64,000 nucleotides of DNA from Mastigocoleus testarum BC008 (GCF_001456025.1 NZ_LMTZ01000101.1:1322-65321); one strand, 5' to 3'. Shown: positions 35,501-44,781, counted from the stretch's first letter. The notes: generated by a model not told the origin, from the letters alone. Made by a program: numbers and translations.

Positions 35501-36697
35501 TCATTCTAAAACATAATTGGTAACAATCCTTACTCCCTTTCGTCCATTAGAACTGGACTTGAGCTTCCATTTACGCGCCAACTTCAAATGCTCTTGATCT
35601 AATCTGTTATTTCCACTAGAACTGATTAATCGTACATTGGTAACATTACCTTGAGAGTCTGTGTCAAGAGCGACAGTAATTCTACCTTCAACTCCTTTTC
35701 TTTTTGCCCAGGATGGGTAACTTGTGCGACACCGACGACAAGCAGCACGTCCATCACCATCACCTGTTAAGTTACCTATACCACTACCAGTCCCAGGATT
35801 AGGAGTTGTTGGTGCTGTTGCAACTTCGTTATTACCTGCGAAATCGCGACGTCTCCTTCGAGAAGAAGTATCCTTGTTTGCAGCAATCTTGGGGCTGCTA
35901 TTAAAAGTATCTGACGGAGAAGATGGGGGATTTTCCGTTAAGATTCTTCTCAATTTCTTGCTATCTGCTTGTGTTGCTTTAGGTGATTGTGTCGGGGTAG
36001 GATCGGGAGAAAATTCTCGTGGTGTTCTGGAATTTCTTTCTTGTTTTGCAAGTAAGCGTCGCAAATCTTCGTTTGTTTTTTGTGTGGGTTGTGGTTCCTG
36101 AATTGGAGTTTGAGGGATGGAAAGTTCTGGTTTTGTTCTAGAATCTTTTTCTTGTGTAAGTAAGCGTCGTAAATTTTCGTTTGCTTCCTGTGTGGGTTGA
36201 GGTTGAGGAACTGGTTTTGGTGCAATTTGAGGTGGAGGCTGTATCGGTTTTGGTGGCTCAATTTGTTCGACTTTGGGTCTGGGCGTTTGAGGAACTAATG
36301 GTTTTGGGGGGGCTTGTGGTTTGAATTCTGATATTTCAGGAACCGTACTGCTAGCACTACTTCCCCCAGGATTGCTGAATGAATTTGTAATAGTCTCAGG
36401 CTCTGGTAGCAGTGGTTCTATCTTCTCTAGCTGTTGCGGTTCTGGTTTTGGAGGTTCTGGTTCTGGAGGCTCTGGTTTTGGAGGTTCTTTCGTTTCTTCT
36501 GGAATCGGGGGATCTATAAACGTTAGTTCAATTGGTTCATTTTCAGGCTTCGGTACTTGCACATTTATATTTAAAATACCAGAAGCTAATAATCCGAGAT
36601 GTACAACTAAGGAGCCTACCAAACTGGAAGCGACAAACAATCTGAGAGCCTTTATTTCTGTCTCTCGTTGCTTCAGGGCGATACCGGAAACTCTCAT
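35501..36697 (-). CDS. TonB energy-transducing protein with triplicated linker motif
   Basis: A 398-residue protein. One membrane anchor (ALRLFVASSLVGSLVVHLGLLASGI, about residues 17-41) is followed by a Pro/Glu/Lys-rich spacer (EETKEPPKPEPPEPEPPKPEP). The C-terminal TonB fold (about 315-398) has SYPSWAKRKGVEGRITVAL and ends RIVTNYVLE. It carries energy from ExbB/ExbD to the outer-membrane receptor. The linker holds three related blocks, ENLRRLLTQEKDSRT, EDLRRLLAKQERNSRT and KKLRRILTEN (about 175, 211, 248). An unusual CRRC pair precedes the TonB fold. It diverges from exbB-exbD. Confidence 0.85.
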   Translation of the reverse strand: MRVSGIALKQRETEIKALRLFVASSLVGSLVVHLGLLASGILNINVQVPKPENEPIELTFIDPPIPEETKEPPKPEPPEPEPPKPEPQQLEKIEPLLPEPETITNSFSNPGGSSASSTVPEISEFKPQAPPKPLVPQTPRPKVEQIEPPKPIQPPPQIAPKPVPQPQPTQEANENLRRLLTQEKDSRTKPELSIPQTPIQEPQPTQKTNEDLRRLLAKQERNSRTPREFSPDPTPTQSPKATQADSKKLRRILTENPPSSPSDTFNSSPKIAANKDTSSRRRRRDFAGNNEVATAPTTPNPGTGSGIGNLTGDGDGRAACRRCRTSYPSWAKRKGVEGRITVALDTDSQGNVTNVRLISSSGNNRLDQEHLKLARKWKLKSSSNGRKGVRIVTNYVLE

Positions 36698-37544
36698 AGT
36701 TTTCTACTAAAATTATTACTATTTATTTGAACATAACAGTCTTAAATAACCCATGTAAGAGCATCAACATTGTTTAGAGATGCAATACTCCCACTGTGGG
36801 CGTAGTCTCGAAAAAAATAAATCCTTAGCTTTAGGCTAGGAAAATACTTTACTTACGTACGATACCACAATAATTGATAATAGAATCATTTAGGATTAAT
36901 ACACTAAATATAATATTAAAACAACTAGCTGCAAAAATCTATCAATAGAAGCAAAATTATAGAACTTTTTGTAGTCATTCTGAATAAATGATTGAATTTC
37001 AAAAATCAACTTGAAAATCATTTTTTTTGCGAACAAGATTTATTTAACGTCAAATTAGATTAATTACTTATAGATAAAATATTGTGCCCAGCCGAAAGCT
37101 CAGAGTAATTTGTTAGTACGGATATAGCTTTACTTGTGTGCGATTATGAATTTTTTTGTTAGGAAAACTTAAACCTGATATGACGCTCTACGAAAATTGT
37201 TCATCTGTCTCCCGTTAACTTATTCAGGATTGTAATTTCTAATTCTTAATTCATATTTACGCTTTATGTGAATTAGAAGCTGAAATAATATAAATTCGTG
37301 AGAATAATCACAAATGTGATTGATACCAATTATTGAAACCCTTGATATTATAAGGCTAAATTTGATTCACATTAGACGTTATTTAATCATTTTAGATGAA
37401 ATAGGCTACCAAAAAAATAAACAGCTTGTTTTTAAATCTTAATTAATGATTGACATCAATTGTCATTTGTTTTAGGTTAATTTGATAGAAGCTATCATTT
37501 ATTTTTGGTAGATAGTAGTGATATTAATAGTTCAAGAGCTATAG
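36698..37544. other. Divergent intergenic region, tonB / exbB
   Basis: This 847-bp AT-rich stretch has no credible gene. It should contain the promoters for tonB (leftward) and exbB (rightward). A TTGACA and two inverted repeats close to exbB are listed separately. GATAATAGAATCATT near 36878-36892 faintly resembles a Fur box. Confidence 0.5.
37450..37497 (+). promoter_or_regulatory. Candidate regulated promoter of exbB-exbD-fec genes
   Basis: TTGACA (37450-37455) matches a -35 box; the -10 position 17 bp on (TAGGTT) is poor. Two inverted repeats overlap it: TGACA-n5-TGTCA (37451-37465) and TGATAG-AAG-CTATCA (37483-37497). The second is AT-rich with GATA/TATC halves as in Fur-type operators, about 50 bp before the exbB start. 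Iron control is inferred from the genes downstream. Confidence 0.35.
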
Positions 37545-38198
37545 ATGGGAATTAGTAATCTGTTTGCGGCTGGCGGCGTCGTTATGATCCCCCTACTGGG
37601 ATTTTCAGTATTGGCTGTAGCATTGATAGTTGAACGTTTAAGGTTTTGGTTCAAAGTTAATAGTCGTCAGAAGCAGGTAGTACGAGATGTTTTAAATCTC
37701 TATCGTCGAGATAATGTAGTAAGTGCAATTGAAGGATTGCGAAAAAATGCAGATTTACCGATAGCGCGCATGTTCTTAACAGCTTTAGAGCTAGAAGAAC
37801 CTACTCCAGAAGAGTTTCGCTTGGCACTCGAAAGTGAGGCACAAGCTGAAATTCCTACACTTAAGCGCTTCCAAACTGTTTTTGACACGATTATTTCTCT
37901 TGCACCCTTATTAGGTCTTTTGGGTACGGTTTTAGGGTTAATAGGTTCTTTCGCTTCTTTAGATCTTGGTGACGTAGGGGGTTCCCAAACTTCCGGTGTG
38001 ACTGGCGGGATTAGTGAAGCATTAGTTTCTACGGCAGTGGGATTAGTTGTTGCAATTTTTACACTTTTATTTGCTAATACCTTCCGGGGATTTTACCAAA
38101 GGCAAATGGCACTAATTCAAGAATATGGTGGAGAGTTGGAATTAATTTACCGTCGTCGTTATGAGAGAGGAGAAGCAGCCTATGCGTCTACCAGATGA
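37545..38198 (+). CDS. exbB: ExbB / MotA-TolQ-ExbB proton channel family protein
   Basis: A 217-residue inner-membrane protein with three helices: VMIPLLGFSVLAVALIVERL at the N-terminus, then IISLAPLLGLLGTVLGLIGSF and ALVSTAVGLVVAIFTLLFANTF after a cytoplasmic domain. The segment APLLGLLGTVLGLIGSF is the family signature. With ExbD it forms the proton-driven motor for TonB. Its end overlaps the exbD start by 17 bp. Confidence 0.9.
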   Translation: MGISNLFAAGGVVMIPLLGFSVLAVALIVERLRFWFKVNSRQKQVVRDVLNLYRRDNVVSAIEGLRKNADLPIARMFLTALELEEPTPEEFRLALESEAQAEIPTLKRFQTVFDTIISLAPLLGLLGTVLGLIGSFASLDLGDVGGSQTSGVTGGISEALVSTAVGLVVAIFTLLFANTFRGFYQRQMALIQEYGGELELIYRRRYERGEAAYASTR

Positions 38199-38586
38199 AG
38201 CGGATGTACCAGCGCAAATAAATATCGTCCCAATGATAGATGTTATATTTGCGATTTTGACTTTTTTTGTGATGTCAACCCTATTTTTAACTAGGTCTGA
38301 AGGATTACCAGTAAATTTACCCCAGGCGCAAACAGCTAGAAAAAATACTCGTCCGGCACAGGTAACGCTGACAGTTGATAAAGCAGGAAAAGTATTTTTA
38401 AACAAGCAGGCGATTAGTTTGGAAGAATTGGAAGCAGGAGTGCAGAAAAACGTCAAGCCTCAACAGCCGCTGATGGTAATTTTGAATGCTGATGAGGGGG
38501 TAAATCATGGTCAAATTGTAAAAGTTATGGATAGAGTTAGACGGGTCAAAGGTGCGAGGTTAGCAATAGCAACTCGTAGAGAGTAA
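38182..38586 (+). CDS. exbD: ExbD / TolR family biopolymer transporter
   Basis: A 134-residue protein with one N-terminal membrane helix (NIVPMIDVIFAILTFFVMSTLF); the Asp in PMIDVIF is the conserved protonatable residue. A periplasmic domain follows (GLPVNLPQAQTARK, LMVILNADEGVNHGQIVKVMD). I chose the ATG at 38182 (GGAG nine bases upstream); an in-frame ATG at 38161 would add seven residues. Overlap with exbB implies coupled translation. Confidence 0.9.
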   Translation: MRLPDEADVPAQINIVPMIDVIFAILTFFVMSTLFLTRSEGLPVNLPQAQTARKNTRPAQVTLTVDKAGKVFLNKQAISLEELEAGVQKNVKPQQPLMVILNADEGVNHGQIVKVMDRVRRVKGARLAIATRRE

Positions 38587-38597
38587 GTAAAACAAAA

Positions 38598-39629
38598 GTG
38601 AATAAATTAATTTCCAGACAAGCTCATATGTCAGTATTACCACGCCCTCAACCTCTAATTGGCTTAATTTTGGGATTTTTTGTACTGCTGGCTTGTCTTT
38701 TTATAAGCGTTTCTTACGGCGCTGCTGATATTTCTTGGCAAAATATTTATGAATCGCTAGTATCTTTTGATGGTTCGAGGGAACATCTAATTATTCGTAC
38801 TGTTAGATTACCGCGATCGCTACTGGCAATTATAGTTGGTGCAGCGATATCTACTGCGGGTGCAATTATGCAAGGTATAACTCGCAACCCATTAGCCGAT
38901 CCCGGGATACTGGGAGTCAATGCAGGTGCGGTGTTTGCGGTAGTAACGGCTATTTTTCTATTTGGTTCATCATCACCAAATTTTTATGTTTGGTGTGCTT
39001 TCGCTGGTGCGGGAATCACTGCTACTATCGTGTATTTTCTTGCTTCTTTAGGTCGCAGTGGTATTACTCCACTTAACCTAACGATTGCTGGTGCAGCTAT
39101 TAGCGCTTTCCTCACTTCCCTCACCACGGGGGTATTAATTATTAGTCAGCGTACTCTTGATGAAATTCGTTTTTGGCTAGCAGGTTCTTTAGCCGGTGCA
39201 GATAGAAGCCTTATTTTACAGATTCTACCCTACGTTTGCCTGGGAATGATATTAACATTAATCATTTCCCGACAAATTACAATTTTGAGTTTAGGGGAAG
39301 ATGTCGCTAAAGGCTTAGGACAACAAACTGCTTGGGTGAAGATTGTTGCTGCTGTGTGTATTTTACTTTTAAGCGGTAGCGCGATCGCGGTTGCGGGTGC
39401 AATTGGATTTATCGGTTTAGTTGTCCCTCACATTGTCCGATTTTTGGTTGGGGTAGATTACCGTTGGATTTTGCCTTATAGCGCTGTCTTTGGTGCCATA
39501 TTACTTTTAGTATCCGATATTGCTGCCAGATTAGTTATTCAACCGCAAGAAATTCCCGTAGGTATTATGACAGCTTTAGTTGGTGCGCCATTCTTCATTT
39601 ATTTAGCTAAAACAAAGGTAAAGAAATGA
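38598..39629 (+). CDS. FecCD family iron-siderophore ABC permease, first copy
   Basis: A 343-residue integral membrane protein with about nine to ten helices. Family motifs include RTVRLPRSLLAIIVGAAISTAGAIMQGITRNPLADPGILG near residues 65-105 and GAIGFIGLVVPHIVRFLVG near 265-285, the coupling-helix region. It pairs with the next permease to form the inner-membrane channel for ferric siderophores. The start is GTG at 38598 with an alternative ATG at 38628; neither has a strong ribosome binding site. The stop overlaps the next start by 4 bp (ATGA). Confidence 0.9.
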   Translation: MNKLISRQAHMSVLPRPQPLIGLILGFFVLLACLFISVSYGAADISWQNIYESLVSFDGSREHLIIRTVRLPRSLLAIIVGAAISTAGAIMQGITRNPLADPGILGVNAGAVFAVVTAIFLFGSSSPNFYVWCAFAGAGITATIVYFLASLGRSGITPLNLTIAGAAISAFLTSLTTGVLIISQRTLDEIRFWLAGSLAGADRSLILQILPYVCLGMILTLIISRQITILSLGEDVAKGLGQQTAWVKIVAAVCILLLSGSAIAVAGAIGFIGLVVPHIVRFLVGVDYRWILPYSAVFGAILLLVSDIAARLVIQPQEIPVGIMTALVGAPFFIYLAKTKVKK

Positions 39630-40672
39630 AGACAGATGCAATAATTTTCCGTTCTAAAATATTTCCGATTTCCTTCAGGCTCAAAAAGCGAGTTCCCATT
39701 GTTTTACTAATTTTATTTGTAATTACTCTAACAGCAATGGTAATGAATCTTTCCTTTGGGGAATATCCTATTCCACCCCTTGCTGTAGTTCAAACTATAT
39801 TGGGAATAGATACGGGAAATCCAGATTATGTTTTTGTAATAAATACCTTACGCTTGCCTAGAACCCTTACCGCTTGTCTTGTGGGTATGGCTTTAGCGAT
39901 TTCCGGTACTATAATGCAGAGTATAACTCGTAATCCTCTTGCCGATCCAGGAATTATTGGTATCAATGCAGGTGCAAGTTTGGCGGCAGTGAGTTTAATT
40001 GTACTGTTACCGAGTTTACCTGTCTATATATTACCTTTAGCTGCCTTTGGCGGTGCTCTGATGGCTTCACTGTTAATCTATTTCCTTGCTTGGGATAAAG
40101 GTACTCATCCAGTACGCCTGATTTTAATTGGTATCGGAATTGCGGCAGTAGCTGGTGCTTTTACTAATTTAATGGTGACATTTGGGGATATTTATAATGT
40201 TAGTCAGGCTTTAGTGTGGTTAGCGGGTAGCGTTTACGGGCGTAGTTGGGAACAGCTTTTATCTTTACTACCTTGGCTAATGGTTTTTATACCTTTAGCT
40301 TTAGCAAATACACCCCAATTAAATGCTTTAAATTTAGGAGAAGAAATAGCTAAAGGCTTGGGTAGTAAAGTTGAATGGCAGCGTAGTTTTTTATTATTAA
40401 TTAGTGCGGCTTTATCAGGAGCAGCAGTCGCAACAGCAGGAACAGTAGGTTTTGTTGGATTAATTGCGCCTCATATTGCACGTCAATTAGTAGGTAATAT
40501 CCATGAAGGATTGATTCCAGTCGCTGCGATGACGGGAGCAATGATTGTAGTAATATCTGATTTTTTAGGAAGGATTTTATTTGCTCCGATAGAAATTCCT
40601 TGTGGAATCATCACTGCTGTAATTGGTGCGCCTTATTTTGTTTATTTATTAGTCAGAAGTCGGAGAAAATAG
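39626..40672 (+). CDS. FecCD family iron-siderophore ABC permease, second copy
   Basis: A 348-residue paralogue of the preceding permease, with the same signatures (NTLRLPRTLTACLVGMALAI, MQSITRNPLADPGIIG, GTVGFVGLIAPHIARQLVG). The two proteins most likely form a heterodimer, as FecC/FecD and FepD/FepG do. The ATG overlaps the upstream stop by 4 bp. It is followed by 160 bp with pyrimidine-rich heptads (TTCCCTATTCCCTGTTCC, 40723-40740) before the ATPase gene. Confidence 0.9.
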   Translation: MKTDAIIFRSKIFPISFRLKKRVPIVLLILFVITLTAMVMNLSFGEYPIPPLAVVQTILGIDTGNPDYVFVINTLRLPRTLTACLVGMALAISGTIMQSITRNPLADPGIIGINAGASLAAVSLIVLLPSLPVYILPLAAFGGALMASLLIYFLAWDKGTHPVRLILIGIGIAAVAGAFTNLMVTFGDIYNVSQALVWLAGSVYGRSWEQLLSLLPWLMVFIPLALANTPQLNALNLGEEIAKGLGSKVEWQRSFLLLISAALSGAAVATAGTVGFVGLIAPHIARQLVGNIHEGLIPVAAMTGAMIVVISDFLGRILFAPIEIPCGIITAVIGAPYFVYLLVRSRRK

Positions 40673-40835
40673 GAGAAGCAAGTTAATTCAAAAAATCTAT
40701 AAGTACATTTAATATTTTTTTCTGTTCCCTATTCCCTGTTCCTACAATTAAAAAATCCAATCTACAGCACTTGCATACAATTACACTTTTACTAGCTCGC
40801 TCAATATCCCATGTTCAATGTCAAGATTTCAATAG

Positions 40836-41657
40836 ATGAAATTAGAAACTCAAAGCCACTATCAACTATCAACCCAAAACCTAACATTAGGTTACGATAA
40901 CACTAAAATCATTAAAGATGTTGATTTGACCATACCTCAAGGGAAAATTACCGCTTTGGTTGGTGCAAACGGCTGTGGTAAATCAACATTATTGCGAGGT
41001 TTAGCAAGGTTACTTAAACCTTATAGCGGAACTATTTATTTAGATTCTACTGATGTATTTAAATTATCCACAAAAGCTGTTGCCAAAAAATTAGGAATTC
41101 TTTCTCAGTCACCAGTTGCACCTGAAGGCTTAACGGTAAGGGATTTAGTAGTTTGTGGACGTTATCCTTATCAAAATTGGCTGCAGCAATGGACTAAGGA
41201 AGATGAACGTTTTGTTGAAATAGCACTGGAAACTACAAAAATGAAAGAGCTAGCACAAAGAGATCTAGACACTCTTTCTGGAGGACAGCGACAACGGGCT
41301 TGGATTGCAATGGCGTTAGCTCAAGATACTGATATCCTGTTATTAGATGAACCAACAACATTCTTGGACTTAGCTCATCAAATAGAGGTTTTAGACTTGC
41401 TGTGGGAATTAAATCAAACCCAAGGAAGAACTTTAGTGATGGTTTTACACGATCTAAACCAAGCTTGTCGTTATGCAGATTATTTAGTCGCGGTAAATCA
41501 GGGAAGTGTTTATATTCAAGGTCATCCTAAAGAGGTGATGAATGAAAAAATGGTTTTAGATGTATTTGGTTTGGAATGTCAGATTATTTCCGACCCAGTT
41601 TCGAGTACTCCGATGTGCGTACCAATAGGAAGGAAGGGGAGAATTCTTAATTTGTAA
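40836..41657 (+). CDS. Iron-siderophore ABC transporter ATPase (FecE/FhuC-like)
   Basis: A 273-residue ATPase. Walker A is GANGCGKST (residues 43-51), the ABC signature is LSGGQRQR (about 147-154), and Walker B is ILLLDEPTTFLD (about 168-179), with the switch His in MVLHDLNQACRYAD. The sequence places it in the FhuC/FecE group that drives FecCD permeases. With the two permeases and the binding protein encoded at 43754-44752 it makes a complete ferric-siderophore importer. Confidence 0.9.
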   Translation: MKLETQSHYQLSTQNLTLGYDNTKIIKDVDLTIPQGKITALVGANGCGKSTLLRGLARLLKPYSGTIYLDSTDVFKLSTKAVAKKLGILSQSPVAPEGLTVRDLVVCGRYPYQNWLQQWTKEDERFVEIALETTKMKELAQRDLDTLSGGQRQRAWIAMALAQDTDILLLDEPTTFLDLAHQIEVLDLLWELNQTQGRTLVMVLHDLNQACRYADYLVAVNQGSVYIQGHPKEVMNEKMVLDVFGLECQIISDPVSSTPMCVPIGRKGRILNL

Positions 41658-41674
41658 TTAATAATTATTATAAT

Positions 41675-41962
41675 TTGCCCCGTGCAATTCTTAAAGATCC
41701 ACCGATTTTGATATTAGATGAAGCAACATCTGCGGTAGATAATGAAACCGAAGCTGCTATTCAGAAATCTTTGATAACGATTATCCAAAATCGCACAACA
41801 ATAGCTATAGCTCATCGTCTTTCTACCATTCGTAATGCCGATTGTATATATGTGATGGAACGCGGACAATTGGTGGAAGCAGGGAGACACGAGGAGTTAT
41901 TGGAGAAGAATGGGATTTATGCAAATTTATGGAGAGTGCAGTCGGGGGTGAAACTAGGATAA
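41675..41962 (+). pseudogene. Truncated ABC exporter, C-terminal part of the nucleotide-binding domain
   Basis: The 95 codons match the end of an MdlB/MsbA-type exporter NBD: PRAILKDPPILILDEATSAVD is Walker B with D-loop, IAIAHRLSTIRNAD is the H-loop, and ERGQLVEAGRHEELL is the usual tail. The signature LSGGQ, Walker A and the whole membrane domain are missing, and the frame opens with no ATG. This is a remnant of a full exporter gene, perhaps a siderophore exporter given the location. It begins 17 bp after the FecE-type gene. Confidence 0.8.
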
Positions 41963-41992
41963 TAAATTATCAATTATCTAGGCTTTGCTGAA

Positions 41993-42027
41993 TTACTCCC
42001 TTCTTGCTCTAAGCCGGAAGGGAGTAA
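41993..42027. terminator. Bidirectional terminator
   Basis: TTACTCCCTTC (41993-42003) pairs perfectly with GAAGGGAGTAA (42017-42027) through 11 bp with a 13-nt loop. It lies between the plus-strand iron genes and the minus-strand fetB-like gene. Confidence 0.65.
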
Positions 42028-42069
42028 AATATGAATCCACCTGCAGAAACGTAGCATTTTTTTAACTTT

Positions 42070-42870
42070 TTAAGAATTCCGAATTAAATTCCCACTTAAC
42101 TGATGACGTCGGTTAAACACCGCAAAAAATGCTAAAGTCAACACTCCAATTGTCGCCAAGGTCGTCCCTGAAGCTTGGGTAAAAATAATTATTATTTGGT
42201 AGCGTACAGCATCAGTGGGACTAGCACCAGCCAATATTTGACCAGTCATCATTCCTGGTAGACTAACTAACCCCATCACCATCATTGAATTAATAATCGG
42301 AATCATACCCGTTCGCAAGGCTTCTGTTAATGTTTCATGTGTTGCTTCCCAGCGAGTAGCCCCTAATGTTAGTAATGCTTCGATTTGCTCCCGCTTACTA
42401 ATCAAGTCTTCCATAAACTTATCTAGGGCTAGAGATGTACCCGTGAGCGCGTTACCTAAAACCATACCTAACAAAGGAATTAAATATTGGGGATCGTACC
42501 AAGGATCGATACGAATAATCCCATTTACAGTTAATCCCGTAACTAAAAATGAAGCACTTAATAGACACACAAAGTTATTCCAATAAATACTTGAAAATCG
42601 CCTACGGGTACGATTGACACTTGATAAAGCAGCAACGGTAGTCATAGCAACGGCTACAAGTAATACTAATAATGGGTTACGCAGAGTAAAAACCCACTGT
42701 AATGCGTAACCTACCAGCAATAGTTGTACTATCATTCGCAGCGATGCTATTACCAAACTTTTTGTTAGTCCTAACCGCAAGGTCAAAGAAAGACAAACAT
42801 TGATAATTATAAATAGAGTCCCTAAGGCGAGTTGAGGATAACTAATAGAAATATAGTTAGTTTCCATCAA
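42070..42870 (-). CDS. fetB: FetB-like ABC permease (UPF0014)
   Basis: A 266-residue membrane protein with about seven helices. The UPF0014 signatures are clear: GLTKSLVIASLRMIVQLLLVGYALQWVF, PLLGMVLGNALTGTSLALDKF, LLTLGATRWEA and GLVSLPGMMTGQILAGASP. In E. coli, FetAB lowers cell iron and protects against oxidative stress. Its start lies within the end of the ATPase gene (14-bp overlap), so the two are one transcription unit. Substrate is inferred from the family. Confidence 0.85.
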   Translation of the reverse strand: MMETNYISISYPQLALGTLFIIINVCLSLTLRLGLTKSLVIASLRMIVQLLLVGYALQWVFTLRNPLLVLLVAVAMTTVAALSSVNRTRRRFSSIYWNNFVCLLSASFLVTGLTVNGIIRIDPWYDPQYLIPLLGMVLGNALTGTSLALDKFMEDLISKREQIEALLTLGATRWEATHETLTEALRTGMIPIINSMMVMGLVSLPGMMTGQILAGASPTDAVRYQIIIIFTQASGTTLATIGVLTLAFFAVFNRRHQLSGNLIRNS

Positions 42871-43570
42871 TTTTTTCCCGCAAACTAATTTGACGATTGG
42901 TAATCCGCCTTAACTGACTTGGGTCGTGACTCGTCCAAAGATAAGCCCGTTGTGGGTCTTTAGCTTGCCAAGCTGTTACTAATGCCTCTAAACTACTAGT
43001 TGTTTGGGCATCCAAAGAGGCGGTAGGTTCATCAAGTAATAGTATTTTGGGCGCAAGCTGCAATGCTCGTAAAAAAGCTACTATTTGCGCTTCACCTCCA
43101 GAAATAGCACTTATTGGACGCTGTAAAAAATCACCATCTTTACGCAGAAGTCGTAAGTAATCCAGAATTGAAGCACGGTTATAAACTAGATGATGGTTAG
43201 TTTTGAGGCGATAAACTTGCTTTAGGTTTGACTCCACAGTTCCTTCCCATAACGCCGGACGTTGATGGAGATAGATAATTTGCGATCGCCAAGTTGGTAT
43301 ATACCAAGCATCAATGCTTTTTCCCCGAAAAATAATTCGTCCTGCTTGTGTTTGGTCCAGACCAGCTAAAGCTCTTAAAAGTAGACTTTTACCCGAACCC
43401 GAAGCACCTAATACAGCAACTTTTTCTCCTGAGAATAATTCAAAATTTAAGTTACACCAAATCCAGTACTGGTCAACCTTTCTACCCAAACCTTTTACAG
43501 AAAGGATAGGTGCTTGAGGAGACAGGAATGGTTCAGTAGCCTGGTTTTTTATAGTTAATCGATTTTTCAT
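42857..43570 (-). CDS. fetA: FetA-like ABC ATPase
   Basis: A 237-residue ATPase with Walker A GASGSGKS, signature ISGGEAQI and Walker B ILLLDEPTASLD. The end TSHDPSQLRRITNRQISL is typical of FetA/YbbL. It pairs with the downstream FetB-like permease. I used the ATG at 43570; a TTG at 43591 is possible and neither has a clear ribosome binding site. The pair is the only export-type system beside the iron uptake genes. Confidence 0.85.
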   Translation of the reverse strand: MKNRLTIKNQATEPFLSPQAPILSVKGLGRKVDQYWIWCNLNFELFSGEKVAVLGASGSGKSLLLRALAGLDQTQAGRIIFRGKSIDAWYIPTWRSQIIYLHQRPALWEGTVESNLKQVYRLKTNHHLVYNRASILDYLRLLRKDGDFLQRPISAISGGEAQIVAFLRALQLAPKILLLDEPTASLDAQTTSSLEALVTAWQAKDPQRAYLWTSHDPSQLRRITNRQISLREKIDGN

Positions 43571-43753
43571 TGCTAAACAAGATTTTAGCAAGCAGATAAT
43601 TTAAAATTACCAGTTAATTGCCAGTTTTTATCTTTAATAATCTAAACATTTGGGTTAACCTCACAAAACCGCGTTGTTCACAATCACTGCTTATTGATTA
43701 AAAGTTGGAATTCTTCACTGCGATCTGAACCGGTGGTGAGAACTTGAATTAGA

Positions 43754-44752
43754 TTAATTTTGGTCAGGAGTGTTGATTAGATATTTGTTAAGGTCATCCA
43801 AAATAGCATTCGCTGCTAAAATATTGCCCAACCACCAGTAACTTGAATCAACTGTATATACCCTTTTATTTTGGACTACATTTAATTTCTGCCACAATGG
43901 ACTTTCTTGATACCGCTTAAAATTTTCTTCAGCACCTGGATCGAGCATTACGAACAAAACATCAGCATCCAGTAAATCTATACGCTCTAAACTGACAGGT
44001 ACTGAAAATGTATCTGGATCTGTTGTAAGTTCAATTTGCTCCGGTGGGACTGAAAGCCCTAGTTCCTGTAGAATACCTCCAGAAAAAGAGAAAACTGTGT
44101 CAAACTGTGGTAAGTTTTTTCTCCCACCATAGAAGCGGGTAACAGAAACCTCTATTTTTCCAAATTTGTGCTCTATCGCTTTTCGGAGTTTTATTATCCG
44201 TTGTTGATAATTGGCGATCGCATTTTCAGCTTCTTTGGTTCTACCTAGCACTTCAGCTATTTCTAGCAAAGAATCTTTCCAAGTACCTTTTACATATTTA
44301 ACGTCAAGTTTTATGGTGGGAGCTATTTGAGGAAATAATCCGTAATTTTGCGAGTTCATAAAAAAACCCACAATCAAATCTGGATGTAATTTTACCATCC
44401 TTTCTACATTGGTCTGGGAACGTTTTCCTAAAGAAGTTACACCTTCTAACTTCCCTGTTAAGTGTGCTCCTTCGTTACTTACAAGATTTGCTTCTGCTGT
44501 TGCGACGGGTTTCAATCCCAAACCTAATACTGCATCTAAAGCAACTTCGTCCGTTACAATAATACGTTCGGGCTGAAGCGGAACACAGGTTTTTCCAAGC
44601 TGAGAGACAACCACCCGACAATCAGAAATTGCTAACTGTGTGTTTGGAGTATCCACTTTTTGAGTAACCTGACTGTAGAAAGCTGTAATTAATAAGAAGG
44701 GGAGGGATAATATTAGAAATAGCTTAAGATAACGATACAGTCGGTTTTTCAT
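43754..44752 (-). CDS. Iron-siderophore ABC transporter substrate-binding protein
   Basis: A 332-residue periplasmic protein (FecB/FhuD-like). The N-terminal signal YLKLFLILSLPFLLITAFYS lacks a lipobox. Family features include PERIIVTDEVALDAVLGLGLKPVATAE, LHPDLIVGF and the C-terminal segment VQNKRVYTVDSSYWWLGNI. It delivers the ferric siderophore to the FecCD-type permeases. It lies 29 bp downstream of the receptor gene on the same strand. Confidence 0.87.
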   Translation of the reverse strand: MKNRLYRYLKLFLILSLPFLLITAFYSQVTQKVDTPNTQLAISDCRVVVSQLGKTCVPLQPERIIVTDEVALDAVLGLGLKPVATAEANLVSNEGAHLTGKLEGVTSLGKRSQTNVERMVKLHPDLIVGFFMNSQNYGLFPQIAPTIKLDVKYVKGTWKDSLLEIAEVLGRTKEAENAIANYQQRIIKLRKAIEHKFGKIEVSVTRFYGGRKNLPQFDTVFSFSGGILQELGLSVPPEQIELTTDPDTFSVPVSLERIDLLDADVLFVMLDPGAEENFKRYQESPLWQKLNVVQNKRVYTVDSSYWWLGNILAANAILDDLNKYLINTPDQN

Positions 44753-44781
44753 GTGACATTACCATCTTCTAACATGAGATG

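Noticed and set aside
35950..36261. 103-codon frame inside tonB with repeated HQNQ patterns
   Set aside because: It is an out-of-frame reading of the tonB linker repeats.
36878..36892. GATAATAGAATCATT as a Fur box for tonB
   Set aside because: Too few positions match the 19-bp consensus and it is nearly 200 bp from the tonB start; mentioned only in the spacer entry.
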